NCBI GenBank assembly: GCA_035535035.1
Contig: DATLQW010000104.1
Coordinates: forward strand, 1 to 35,649
Direction of reading: 5' to 3'
DNA length: 35,649 bases
Origin: JASHVB01 sp035535035
Lineage (GTDB): Bacteria; Pseudomonadota; Alphaproteobacteria; Acetobacterales; Acetobacteraceae
Positions 20,454-26,776 of the stretch are shown in pieces. The translations under genes were made by a program, and so were the position numbers. The notes beneath the pieces are model-generated. The model saw only the letters and a program-made list of their open reading frames with translations, was not told where the DNA came from and ran no database searches. Each line of letters begins with the position of its first letter. Position 1 is the stretch's first letter.

Positions 20454-20879
20454 GACAAGCTGTCGCGGAAGCGTGCATCGCGCTTTGCTGTCTCGGACGC
20501 CGTGGCGGCGCAGGGACGATTCGGTGGCATCGCAGTCGTGGAATCGAGTCGTGCCTGCGCCGCAATAGTCAGCCGGCGACATGCGCTAGCAGCTGTCGGA
20601 CTTATTAACCTTCCCATAATTGTTGCCATCCACAGGCCGGGAACCTTTCAGTTATTTTCAGGAAATATGCAAGCGCGGGTATGGCTGCAATTTCAGGAAG
20701 GTTAATAACACGACGCCAGCATCCGCACTAAGCAGATTCCGATTGGTTGACCAACGGGCCGGCGGTGCCATACACGCAGCGGACAAGGAGTTCAACCGTG
20801 AGAAGATGGGTTCTTCCGTTGGCCAGGCTCCGAATCTCTGCTTAGCTAGCGACACTCCTCCGCCCCAGCGCCGCAGAGT
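20454..20879. other. Intergenic region after rpoD with two inverted-repeat structures
   Basis: This 426-bp region carries no gene. Its first part has a 13-bp perfect inverted repeat (TTATTAACCTTCC at 20602-20614, complement at 20696-20708) bounding a 107-bp, relatively AT-rich segment that looks like a small non-autonomous element. Its second part has an imperfect inverted repeat (CTAAGCAGATTC at 20728-20739, near-complement at 20832-20845). No target-site duplication was visible for either. The insertion sequence begins at 20880. Confidence 0.5.
20602..20708. repeat. 107-bp segment bounded by 13-bp perfect inverted repeats (MITE-like)
   Basis: The terminal 13-mers 20602-20614 and 20696-20708 are exact complements. 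The interior is AT-rich compared with neighbouring genes and contains no coding potential. A non-autonomous miniature element is one explanation; a structured non-coding RNA or regulatory hairpin is another. Not identified from memory. Confidence 0.4.
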
Positions 20880-21751
20880 AATCGGGTGAAGAAACGCGTG
20901 ACAATCCGATAAAGTGCTGAATCTATGTCGGTCCTCCGATTCGCTGGACGAGGACAGCCATGGAAAGCGCGACGGAAGAAGGGCGGCAAGAACCCCATTC
21001 ATGTGGTCTCCGCCTTCGCGGCGCGCCAGCGTCTGGTGTTCGGCCAGGTCAAGGCCGCGGAAAACTCCAACGAAATCATCGCCATCCCCAAACTGCTGGA
21101 CATGCTGGCGATTGAGGGGGCGATCGTGACCATCGATGCGATGGGCTGCCAGCGCGACATCGCGCAGAAGATCGTTGACAAGAAGGCCGATTACGTCCTG
21201 GCGCTGAAGGGCAATCAGGCTCGCTGCGCGAGGATGTCGAGGTCTTCGTGGCCGAGCAGAAGGCCAAGGATTTCTCCGACACCACGATCAGTCGGGACCA
21301 GACGGTCGACGGCGATCATGGCCGCATCGAGACCAGGACCACCACCGTCATCCATGACGTTGCGTGGCTGCAGGAACGTCACAACCGGCCTGGCCTGAAG
21401 GCCGCCGTCGTGGTCGAAAGCACCCGCGAGACCGGTGATAAGATCGAGCGGGAGACACGCTTCTACATTACTTCGCTGATTCTTCTGGCAAGCCTTCTGG
21501 GGCCGATCGTCCGCAGTCATTGGACGATCGAGAACGGTCTGCATTGGGTGATGGAGATGGTCTTCCGCGACGACGAGTGCCGCGTCCGAACCGATCACGC
21601 TCCAGCCAACTTCACGACGATCAAGCACATGGCCTACAACATGATCCGAAGGGCGCCCGGAAAGGACTTGGTGCGCCTCAAGCGCAAGGTCGCCGCATGG
21701 GATGACGACTTCCTGGCAAGCCTCATCGGCGCATGAGAATTTCACCCGATT
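20880..21751 (+). mobile_element. Decayed insertion sequence, ISAs1 family
   Basis: The element is bounded by an 11-bp perfect inverted repeat, AATCGGGTGAA at 20880-20890 and its complement at 21741-21751. It encloses an ISAs1-type transposase remnant. Total length is about 870 bp, whereas intact members are usually about 1.2-1.4 kb, consistent with an internal deletion of the 5' part of the transposase gene. No target duplication is obvious. The right end overlaps the thyX stop codon. Confidence 0.8.
20925..21736 (+). pseudogene. ISAs1-family transposase, N-terminally deleted and frameshifted
   Basis: The first part (to about 21218) reads GKNPIHVVSAFAARQRLVFG, IVTIDAMGCQRDIAQKIVDK and YVLALKGNQ, the DDE core typical of ISAs1 transposases (GIVTIDAMGCQ carries a catalytic Asp). 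The reading then continues in another frame from about 21221 (SLREDVEVF...) through RETRFYITSL, SHWTIENGLHWVMEMVFRDD and the terminal FLASLIGA. Restoring one G at 21219-21220 (CAG-GGC-TCG) would rejoin the frames. The N-terminal 120-130 residues found in intact relatives are absent. The protein is therefore not expected to be active. Confidence 0.9.
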
Positions 21752-22683
21752 CCCGTGCCCAGCGCCGTCATCAGCTCCGCCCACTCCCGCCGGTTCAACC
21801 CGCTATCGGCCTGCGCCACCGCCTCGCCGGCCAGCATCCGCCGCACCACCGCCAGCATCTGCGCCGACAGGGTGATCGCGCCCAGCCGGTAGTCGCGGAA
21901 CGCCTGGCAGGCGAGCGGCACCCAGGCCGCCACCGAGTCCAGCATCGCCTCGGCGTAGGCGCGGATTTCGTATTGCGCGTGCGCGTCGGCGCGCAGCGAC
22001 AGGAAGTGGAACAGGTTGTGCAGGTCGATCTTCCAGTACCACTGCGTGTAGGTGTTCAGCGTCAGGTTCATCCGCGCCAGTTCGCGCGCCAGGCCCTGGC
22101 GGGAAGGATCGAGCGGCGCCCCGGTCGCGTCCTCGTTCAGCATGTCGGCGTAGTGGTCGTAGCAGCGCGCCGCATCCGTCCGCAGCAGGTCGAGCACCTG
22201 CGTCGCCTCGTCGCCGGCCAGCACCTCGCCGCGGCCCTGGCGGTTGACCGCGGACTGCGCCGCCAAATGCTCCGGGGCGGGGATGTAGAACTCGCGGTCC
22301 AGGATGGAGTAGCGCGCGGAATACTCGTTCACGTTGGCGGTGCGGTGGCGGATCCACTGCCGCGCCACGAAGATCGGCAGCTTCACGTGGTACTTGATCT
22401 CGCACATCTCGAATGGTGTGGAGTGCCGGTGGCGCATCAGGTAGCGGATCAGCCCGGCATCCTCCGACACGCGCCTTGTGCCGCGGCCGTAGGAGACGCG
22501 CGCCGCCTGCACGATGGCGGCGTCGTCGCCCATGTAGTCGATCACCCGAACGAAGCCGTGATCCAGCACCGGCATCGGCTGGTAGAGCAGGGTTTCCAAC
22601 GCCGGCACGGTGGGGCGGAGCGTGGTGGTGGCGGCGGCACGCGCGGCGGCGATTTCCGCCGTCTGCTGGTCGGTCAGGTTCAT
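21742..22683 (-). CDS. thyX: Flavin-dependent thymidylate synthase
   Basis: A 313-residue ThyX, which methylates dUMP to dTMP using methylene-tetrahydrofolate and FAD/NADPH. The hallmark RHRX7S motif is RHRTANVNEYS (residues 112-122), preceded by RHRHSTPFEMCEIKYHVKLPIFVARQW. The long form is usual in alphaproteobacteria. Its last residues (GIG) and stop codon derive from the inverted repeat of the adjacent insertion sequence, so the native C-terminus was probably slightly different. The catalytic core is intact and function is expected. No thyA is in view. Confidence 0.95.
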   Translation of the reverse strand: MNLTDQQTAEIAAARAAATTTLRPTVPALETLLYQPMPVLDHGFVRVIDYMGDDAAIVQAARVSYGRGTRRVSEDAGLIRYLMRHRHSTPFEMCEIKYHVKLPIFVARQWIRHRTANVNEYSARYSILDREFYIPAPEHLAAQSAVNRQGRGEVLAGDEATQVLDLLRTDAARCYDHYADMLNEDATGAPLDPSRQGLARELARMNLTLNTYTQWYWKIDLHNLFHFLSLRADAHAQYEIRAYAEAMLDSVAAWVPLACQAFRDYRLGAITLSAQMLAVVRRMLAGEAVAQADSGLNRREWAELMTALGTGIG

Positions 22684-22708
22684 GCGGAACTCCCAGGCGC
22701 AGGCCGTC

Positions 22709-23026
22709 TCAGACGGGGTGCAGGGTCGGGATTTGCTTCACTGTGTCCGCGAGGTCGCGCCTGGCCTGCCACAAATCATGGGCCATCTGCATCCGCAGCC
22801 AGATGTCCGGGCCGTCGCCGCAAAACTTGCCCAGCCGTACGGCCATCTCGGGTGTCACGGCAGAACGCTCGGCCAGGATGGCATGGAGTGTCTGGCGGGA
22901 GACGCCCAAATTCCTGGCGGCGGCCGTCACCGTCAGCCGCAACGCAGGCAATATGTCCTCACGGAGCAGCTCTCCGGGGTGACTGGGTCGCCAGGCTGGC
23001 GGTCCTTGAACGCGATATTCGGCCAT
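22709..23026 (-). CDS. higA: HigA-family antitoxin (XRE-type)
   Basis: A 105-residue antitoxin of the HigA/VapI type. The family-specific opening is PSHPGELLREDILPAL (about 14-29). The helix-turn-helix VTAAARNLGVSRQTLHAILAERSAVTPEMAVRL (about 33-65) and the end WLRMQMAHDLWQAR follow. HigA binds and neutralises HigB and represses the locus. The start at 23026 follows AGGCAGGAAC; an in-frame upstream extension to 23101 would run through the operator palindrome and is rejected. Canonical loci have higB immediately upstream and codirectional with higA; here higB lies on the opposite strand, head to head. The gene follows (is read towards) thyX, with 25 bp between its stop and the thyX start. Confidence 0.88.
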   Translation of the reverse strand: MAEYRVQGPPAWRPSHPGELLREDILPALRLTVTAAARNLGVSRQTLHAILAERSAVTPEMAVRLGKFCGDGPDIWLRMQMAHDLWQARRDLADTVKQIPTLHPV

Positions 23027-23073
23027 GTTCCTGCCTCGACAGGGATCGAAATCCAATAATTCGTCACACGCAT

Positions 23074-23096
23074 AATGACCCGTATTTCGGGTCATT
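23074..23096. promoter_or_regulatory. Palindromic operator candidate in the divergent higA/higB region
   Basis: AATGACCCG (23074-23082) and CGGGTCATT (23088-23096) form a perfect 9-bp inverted repeat with a 5-nt spacer in the 118-bp gap between the two start codons. Its position and symmetry fit binding by a dimeric HigA that represses both directions. Binding is inferred. Confidence 0.6.
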
Positions 23097-23144
23097 GTCA
23101 ATACTTGGTTGACGGATTGTCAGCCTATGGTTTACAGGGCGGAC

Positions 23145-23420
23145 ATGATCCGCTCATTCCGGAGCCGCACGCTTGCCGCCTTGTGGCACGGCGGCGATGC
23201 CACGAGAATTCGGCCCGATCTGGTTAAGCGCCTCAAGGTAAGGCTCGTACGCCTGGATGTAGCCGTGAAACCGGAGGAAATGAACGCCGCGGGTTTCAAC
23301 TTCCACCGGCTGCGGGGCAAGCCAATCCGCTCCACGGTCCACGTCAACGGGCCGTGGTGCCTCACCTTTGAGTGGGAGGGCGAAGACGCCGTGCGGGTCG
23401 ATCTTCAACAGTATGACTGA
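23145..23420 (+). CDS. higB: HigB-family toxin (RelE superfamily mRNA interferase)
   Basis: A 91-residue toxin. It has the family pattern MIRSFRSRTLAALWHGG (1-17), a central helix pair ending PEEMNAAGFNFHRLRGK, and the strands WCLTFEWEGEDAVRVDL before the final QYD. This matches ribosome-dependent HigB/GraT-type RNases, which cut mRNA in the A site. The start ATG at 23145 gives the canonical N-terminus; upstream in-frame Met codons at 23109 and 23127 would add an atypical leader. The gene is divergent from higA and only about 50 bp upstream of the tmRNA gene, which is codirectional. tmRNA frees ribosomes stalled on cleaved mRNA, so the juxtaposition is intriguing but may be chance. Confidence 0.88.
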   Translation: MIRSFRSRTLAALWHGGDATRIRPDLVKRLKVRLVRLDVAVKPEEMNAAGFNFHRLRGKPIRSTVHVNGPWCLTFEWEGEDAVRVDLQQYD

Positions 23421-23438
23421 CCGCGCCGATCCAGGCCC

Positions 23439-23467
23439 TTTCCACGGATGGTGCGCCTCCCTATATT
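23439..23467 (+). promoter_or_regulatory. Predicted sigma-70 promoter of the tmRNA gene
   Basis: The -10 candidate TATATT is at 23462-23467 and TTTCCA is 17 bp upstream (23439-23444). Transcription would start near 23473, at the beginning of the acceptor piece with its GCCGG-UUCG-CCGGC hairpin. The -35 match is partial (4 of 6). Confidence 0.45.
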
Positions 23468-23470
23468 ACC

Positions 23471-23758
23471 GCTGCCGGTTCGCCGGCTACGGCGATAAAC
23501 GGTTCGTGGAATAAGCGTAGTGGACCCGGGGGCAGTGCCCGGCGCCTCCACCAGTTCCAGGCAGGCAGATCCAGCCTGGCGGGACATTGCGGGGGCGACA
23601 CAGGCTCGACACGCGTGGTAAAGACGGATTTTTCGCTCGGCATGGTTCCGCCGTTATCGGGCCGTTCTACAAGTGCCAATGACAATGAGGCGCTCGCTGT
23701 CGCTGCATAAGCGATAAGCGCGGTTCGGGGGGCACCGGGCAACAGAAGCCCCCCAATT
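23471..23758 (+). ncRNA. ssrA: Transfer-messenger RNA, circularly permuted two-piece form
   Basis: tmRNA rescues stalled ribosomes and tags their products for proteolysis. The acceptor piece comes first: a UUCG-capped hairpin (23474-23487), then a T-arm-like GGACCCGGGGGCAGTGCCCG and GGCGCCTCCACCA ending at 23553. A 37-bp intervening segment (23554-23590) is presumably removed. The coding piece starts with GGGGGCG at 23591-23597, which pairs with CGCCTCC before ACCA to make the 7-bp acceptor stem, followed by the D-arm-like GACACAGGCTCGAC. The tag frame is 23675-23710 (GCC to TAA), encoding ANDNEALAVAA with the degron ending LAVAA. The order acceptor-then-coding is the alphaproteobacterial permutation. 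The exact 5' and 3' ends are estimates. Confidence 0.92.
23727..23757 (+). terminator. Hairpin at the 3' end of the tmRNA coding piece
   Basis: GGGGGGC (23727-23733) pairs with GCCCCCC (23748-23754) around a 14-nt loop, followed by AATTTC. It lies 16 nt after the tag stop codon, so it either terminates the transcript or forms the terminal helix of the coding piece. Confidence 0.5.
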
Positions 23759-23859
23759 TCGCTGTTCCGACACTTCCAATCGCTGGCGCGCAGGGATCCA
23801 GAACGGGCCGCTCGCCGCAGCGTCAAGGCGGCGCTCGCTCCAGGCGCAAATCGCCCGCG

Positions 23860-24654
23860 TCAGTCCGGCACGGCAGCCGACACCACGCGGTCGGCGGGAA
23901 ACTGCAGGACCACGCGCGTGCCCACGCGCGCAACCGCCTGCATCGCCAGGGAGCCGCCATGCGCCTCCATCAGCGTTCGGGCCAAGGCCAGCCCCAATCC
24001 AAGTCCACGGTTCTCCGGCTGCCCGGGCGGGGCAGGGCGATCCGGTGCGAACAGCCCGGTGCCTTCGTCCTCCACGACCAGCGCGAGACCGTTGTCCCCG
24101 GGTTCCAGTCCGATCTCGATCCAATCCCCCGCCCGCGTATGTCGGGCCGCGTTGCCCAGCACACGCTGCAGCACCTGCGACAGCGCCCTCCGGTCGATAC
24201 CTAGCGTGTAGCCCGCCAGCCCGGGGGCCAGGCGCCACCGGCGTTGCCCGGGCGCGAGGGCCGCGGCGACGGTCGCGATCGCGTCTCTCAGCGCCGGTTC
24301 CAGCGGCACCGGTTCAAGGCATAGCCCGTGCGAGGCGCTGGCCGGGGCGATCTGGTCCTGCAGGTCGTCGGTCAGCGCCACCAGGTCGCGCAACGCAGCC
24401 ACCAGGCCAGCCTGCGCCTGCGGCCCCCCGCTTGGTGCGGCGCATTGTTCCACGTGGCCTTGCAGGGTCATCGTGGCGGCTCGCAAATCCGCGGCCCAGA
24501 CCCGTGTGAGGCGGTTGGCCGCCGCTTCGGCGGCGAGCGCCCGGTCGCGTTCCCGCGCCGTCGCGCGCCGCAAGCCGCGACCGCGCAGCCAGGCGAGCAG
24601 GAAACCCGCGGCTACCGCACCGATGCCGAACAGAATTGGTGTGATCAAACCCAT
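23860..24654 (-). CDS. Membrane-anchored histidine-kinase-like ATPase lacking the phospho-acceptor histidine
   Basis: A 264-residue protein. It has one N-terminal membrane helix (about 5-23), then a helical region (about 30-105) and an HATPase_c domain (about 115-256) with N-box Asn168 (VLGNAARHTRAGD), G1 box VEDEGTG (194-200) and G2 box GLGLGLALARTLMEAHGG (217-234). In the place of the dimerisation/phosphorylation motif H-[DE]-L-R the sequence has A-D-L-R (residues 55-58). No other histidine sits in the expected position, so ordinary autophosphorylation is not expected. No response regulator is adjacent. It may modulate another kinase or phosphatase as a scaffold. ATP-binding residues look intact. 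200 bp separate it from rpmB upstream. Confidence 0.8.
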   Translation of the reverse strand: MGLITPILFGIGAVAAGFLLAWLRGRGLRRATARERDRALAAEAAANRLTRVWAADLRAATMTLQGHVEQCAAPSGGPQAQAGLVAALRDLVALTDDLQDQIAPASASHGLCLEPVPLEPALRDAIATVAAALAPGQRRWRLAPGLAGYTLGIDRRALSQVLQRVLGNAARHTRAGDWIEIGLEPGDNGLALVVEDEGTGLFAPDRPAPPGQPENRGLGLGLALARTLMEAHGGSLAMQAVARVGTRVVLQFPADRVVSAAVPD

Positions 24655-24854
24655 GCGGCCGAGTCTGCGGCCAGGCTGGGAAACAACCGGTTAACCCATG
24701 CACCTCGCCCGCGACGCGGGAGAGATCGAGATGCGAAGCACCGTGGGCAAGACCGATCGGGCCGCCTCGCGGCATCCTCGGCCGCCACTTCGTGGCGCGT
24801 CGATCCGCGTCGCCGGTCACCCTCGCCGAACACAAGCGAGGTTTCCTGCGCCCA

Positions 24855-25157
24855 TCAGGCCGTTGCTTCGGCCTTGCGCGTGCGGGCCCGCTCGATGCGC
24901 CGCTTCAACGACAGCGCGTCGGCCGGCAGCTTGCCATTGCGGGTGGCGAGCAGAAACGCGTCGATGCCGCCATTGTGCTCGACCGTGCGGATCGCCCGCG
25001 TCGAGAGGCGCATGCGCACCGCGCTGCCCAGGACGTCGGACAGCAGCGAGGTCTCCTGCAGGTTCGGCAGGAAGCGGCGGCGGGTCTTGTTGTTGGCGTG
25101 GCTGACGTTGTTGCCGGTCAGCACGCCCTTGCCGGTAATCTGGCAGCGGCGGGACAT
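24855..25157 (-). CDS. rpmB: Large ribosomal subunit protein bL28
   Basis: A 100-residue bL28 of the longer alphaproteobacterial type. The opening MSRRCQITGKGVLTGNNVSHANNKTRRRF is diagnostic, and LNxTRLRFL-like features appear as RRRFLPNLQE. The basic C-terminal tail (LKRRIERARTRKAEATA) follows. It is a structural component of the 50S subunit near the tRNA exit site. The start at 25157 has GAGG/AAACC upstream on the coding strand. It is monocistronic in appearance: 92 bp upstream to the hemW stop and 200 bp downstream to the next gene. Confidence 0.97.
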   Translation of the reverse strand: MSRRCQITGKGVLTGNNVSHANNKTRRRFLPNLQETSLLSDVLGSAVRMRLSTRAIRTVEHNGGIDAFLLATRNGKLPADALSLKRRIERARTRKAEATA

Positions 25158-25249
25158 GAGAAAACCTCGGTTTCGATCGGGAGGCGCGGGTTATGGCGAC
25201 CGGGGGGCCGGGCGTCAAGCGGCACCCGCCAGGCCGCACGCGGCCGCGG

Positions 25250-26398
25250 CTACCGCACCAGGGCCGCCAGCAAGGCGTCCAGCCGCAGGCGGCCCGCCGG
25301 CAGCGCGACCAGTCTTTCCGCCCGCCATTCCAGGTAGGCTTCCGCCACCGCCTGGTCCAGCACGTCCGGGTCCACCGCCGCCTCCAGCGCCACCCCGGTG
25401 CGCGCGGCGAAGCGTGCCGCGTCGATGCCCTCGGTCAGCCGCAGCCCCATCAGCAGCATCTCGCGCGCCTTGTCCGCCATCGCGAGCACCATCTGCTCCG
25501 TCGTTCCGTGTCCGTTCTGCTCCACCCGCCCGACCCAGACTTCCGGTGCCCGGTGGCGGCGCGTGGCCAGCAGATCGCCGCCGAGGGTGATCCGGCCATG
25601 TGCGCCCGGGCCGATGCCGGCGTAATCCGCATAGCGCCAGTAAGCCAGATTGTGCCGGCTTTCCGCCCCGGGCCGGGCGTAGTTGGAAACCTCGTAGGCG
25701 CGCAGCCCGAACTGCGCCGCTGCCTCGGCGGTGGCCTCATACAGCGCGGCGGCGGCGTCGCCGTCCGGCAGGACGATCTCGCCGCGCGCGTGCCTGGTGG
25801 CGAAGGCGGTGCCAGGCTCGATGGTGAGCTGATAGAGCGACAGATGGTCCGCCGCCAGCGCGAGCGCCGCGCGCAGCTCGGCCCGCCAGGCGGCCAGCGC
25901 CTGGCCGGGGCGCGTGTAGATCAGGTCGAACGACAGGCGCGGGAAGATGGCACGCGCCGTCTCCAGCGCCGCGCGCGCCTGTGCCACCGAATGCTGCCGT
26001 CCCAGCATGCGCAGCGCCTCCGGATCGAGGCTCTGCACGCCGAGCGAGAGTCGATTCACCCCGGCCTGCCGGAACGCGTCAAGGCGGGCAGCTTCGACGC
26101 TGGTGGGGTTGGCCTCCAGCGTGATTTCCAGGTCGGGGCCGGCGTCGAACCGGGCCCGCGCGTCGTCGATCAGGGCGGCGACGGTCTCGGGTTGCATCAG
26201 GCTGGGTGTGCCGCCGCCGAAGAAGATCGAGCCGAGCTGCCGGCGGCCGAGACGGTCCGCCTCCCACGCCAGCTCGGCACGCAGGGCGGCACGGAAGCGG
26301 GCCTGCGGGATGCGGTCCCGCACATGCGAGTTGAAGTCGCAATACGGGCATTTGGCCAGGCAGAACGGCCAGTGGATGTAAAGCGCAAGCGGGTCCAT
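25250..26398 (-). CDS. hemW: Radical SAM heme chaperone HemW (HemN-like)
   Basis: A 382-residue radical-SAM protein. Near the N-terminus, IHWPFCLAKCPYCDFNSH carries the 4Fe-4S cluster cysteines (Cys13, Cys17, Cys20; C-x3-C-x2-C). The SAM-binding GGGTPS lies at about 61-66 and the family segment FGGGTPSLMQPE follows. The conserved EVSNYARPGAESRHNLAYW and GIGPGAHGR mark the HemW/HemN family. HemW lacks the extra N-terminal motif of true coproporphyrinogen dehydrogenase and is thought to insert heme into respiratory enzymes. I chose the ATG at 26398, which begins MDPLALYIHWPFC; an upstream in-frame start at 26446 adds an atypical leader. Gene family certain; the distinction from HemN rests on the compact start. 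Confidence 0.93.
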   Translation of the reverse strand: MDPLALYIHWPFCLAKCPYCDFNSHVRDRIPQARFRAALRAELAWEADRLGRRQLGSIFFGGGTPSLMQPETVAALIDDARARFDAGPDLEITLEANPTSVEAARLDAFRQAGVNRLSLGVQSLDPEALRMLGRQHSVAQARAALETARAIFPRLSFDLIYTRPGQALAAWRAELRAALALAADHLSLYQLTIEPGTAFATRHARGEIVLPDGDAAAALYEATAEAAAQFGLRAYEVSNYARPGAESRHNLAYWRYADYAGIGPGAHGRITLGGDLLATRRHRAPEVWVGRVEQNGHGTTEQMVLAMADKAREMLLMGLRLTEGIDAARFAARTGVALEAAVDPDVLDQAVAEAYLEWRAERLVALPAGRLRLDALLAALVR

Positions 26399-26557
26399 GG
26401 TGCAGAGATAGAACGATGCGGGGCCGCGCGACAGGCGGACCGGCAATGCGCGTCTTGCGCCAACGGATCGTGCCGCCGGGTGCCCCGGAAACTTCCCGTC
26501 CGGCCGCCGGGGGAGACCGCGACCTGGCTGAGGAGGCCGAGCGTCAAAAGACTTTAC

Positions 26558-26599
26558 ATGTCACAAAGTTTGTTCCGGTCTGCAACATAAATGTCACAA
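26558..26599 (+). promoter_or_regulatory. Paired 9-bp direct repeats, candidate enhancer-binding sites
   Basis: ATGTCACAA occurs at 26558-26566 and again at 26591-26599, 33 bp apart, about three helical turns on the same DNA face. They lie 55-109 bp upstream of the -24/-12 elements, the usual place for the activator of a sigma-54 promoter. The activator itself is not in the window. Confidence 0.5.
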
Positions 26600-26620
26600 T
26601 TCGTCAAGGCGTTACCATTG

Positions 26621-26666
26621 TGGCACGAATATTGCTGGCACGAATATTGCGGGCACGAATATTGCT
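26621..26666 (+). promoter_or_regulatory. Three tandem sigma-54 (RpoN) promoter motifs
   Basis: The 15-bp unit GGCACGAATATTGC(T/G) occurs three times without gaps (26622-26636, 26637-26651, 26652-26666). Each copy matches the sigma-54 consensus TGGCACG-N4-TTGCW with GG and GC exactly 10 bp apart; the preceding base is T for copies one and two and G for copy three. Transcripts would begin about 12 bp after each GC and be spaced by 15 bp. They face the PEP-CTERM gene. Confidence 0.8.
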
Positions 26667-26776
26667 CGATCGTGTTGGCTTACGAACGTGCCGTGGAGGA
26701 TGAAGGATGCAGGGGCCGCGGCCCCGACCGAAATGATCGAAACCATGCCGCTTGCGGCGATGCACAGGAGGGAGTC

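Larger units (their letters stand above)
26399..26776. other. Regulatory region upstream of the PEP-CTERM gene
   Basis: This 378-bp interval contains no supported gene. The part from about 26545 is much more AT-rich than its surroundings and holds two ATGTCACAA direct repeats and three tandem sigma-54 promoter motifs. The final 110 bp form the untranslated leader of the PEP-CTERM gene. The first 140 bp are the hemW 5' flank. Confidence 0.7.

Noticed and set aside
23421..23760. Site-specific integration at the tmRNA gene
   Set aside because: No integrase gene or duplicated tmRNA end flanks the gene.
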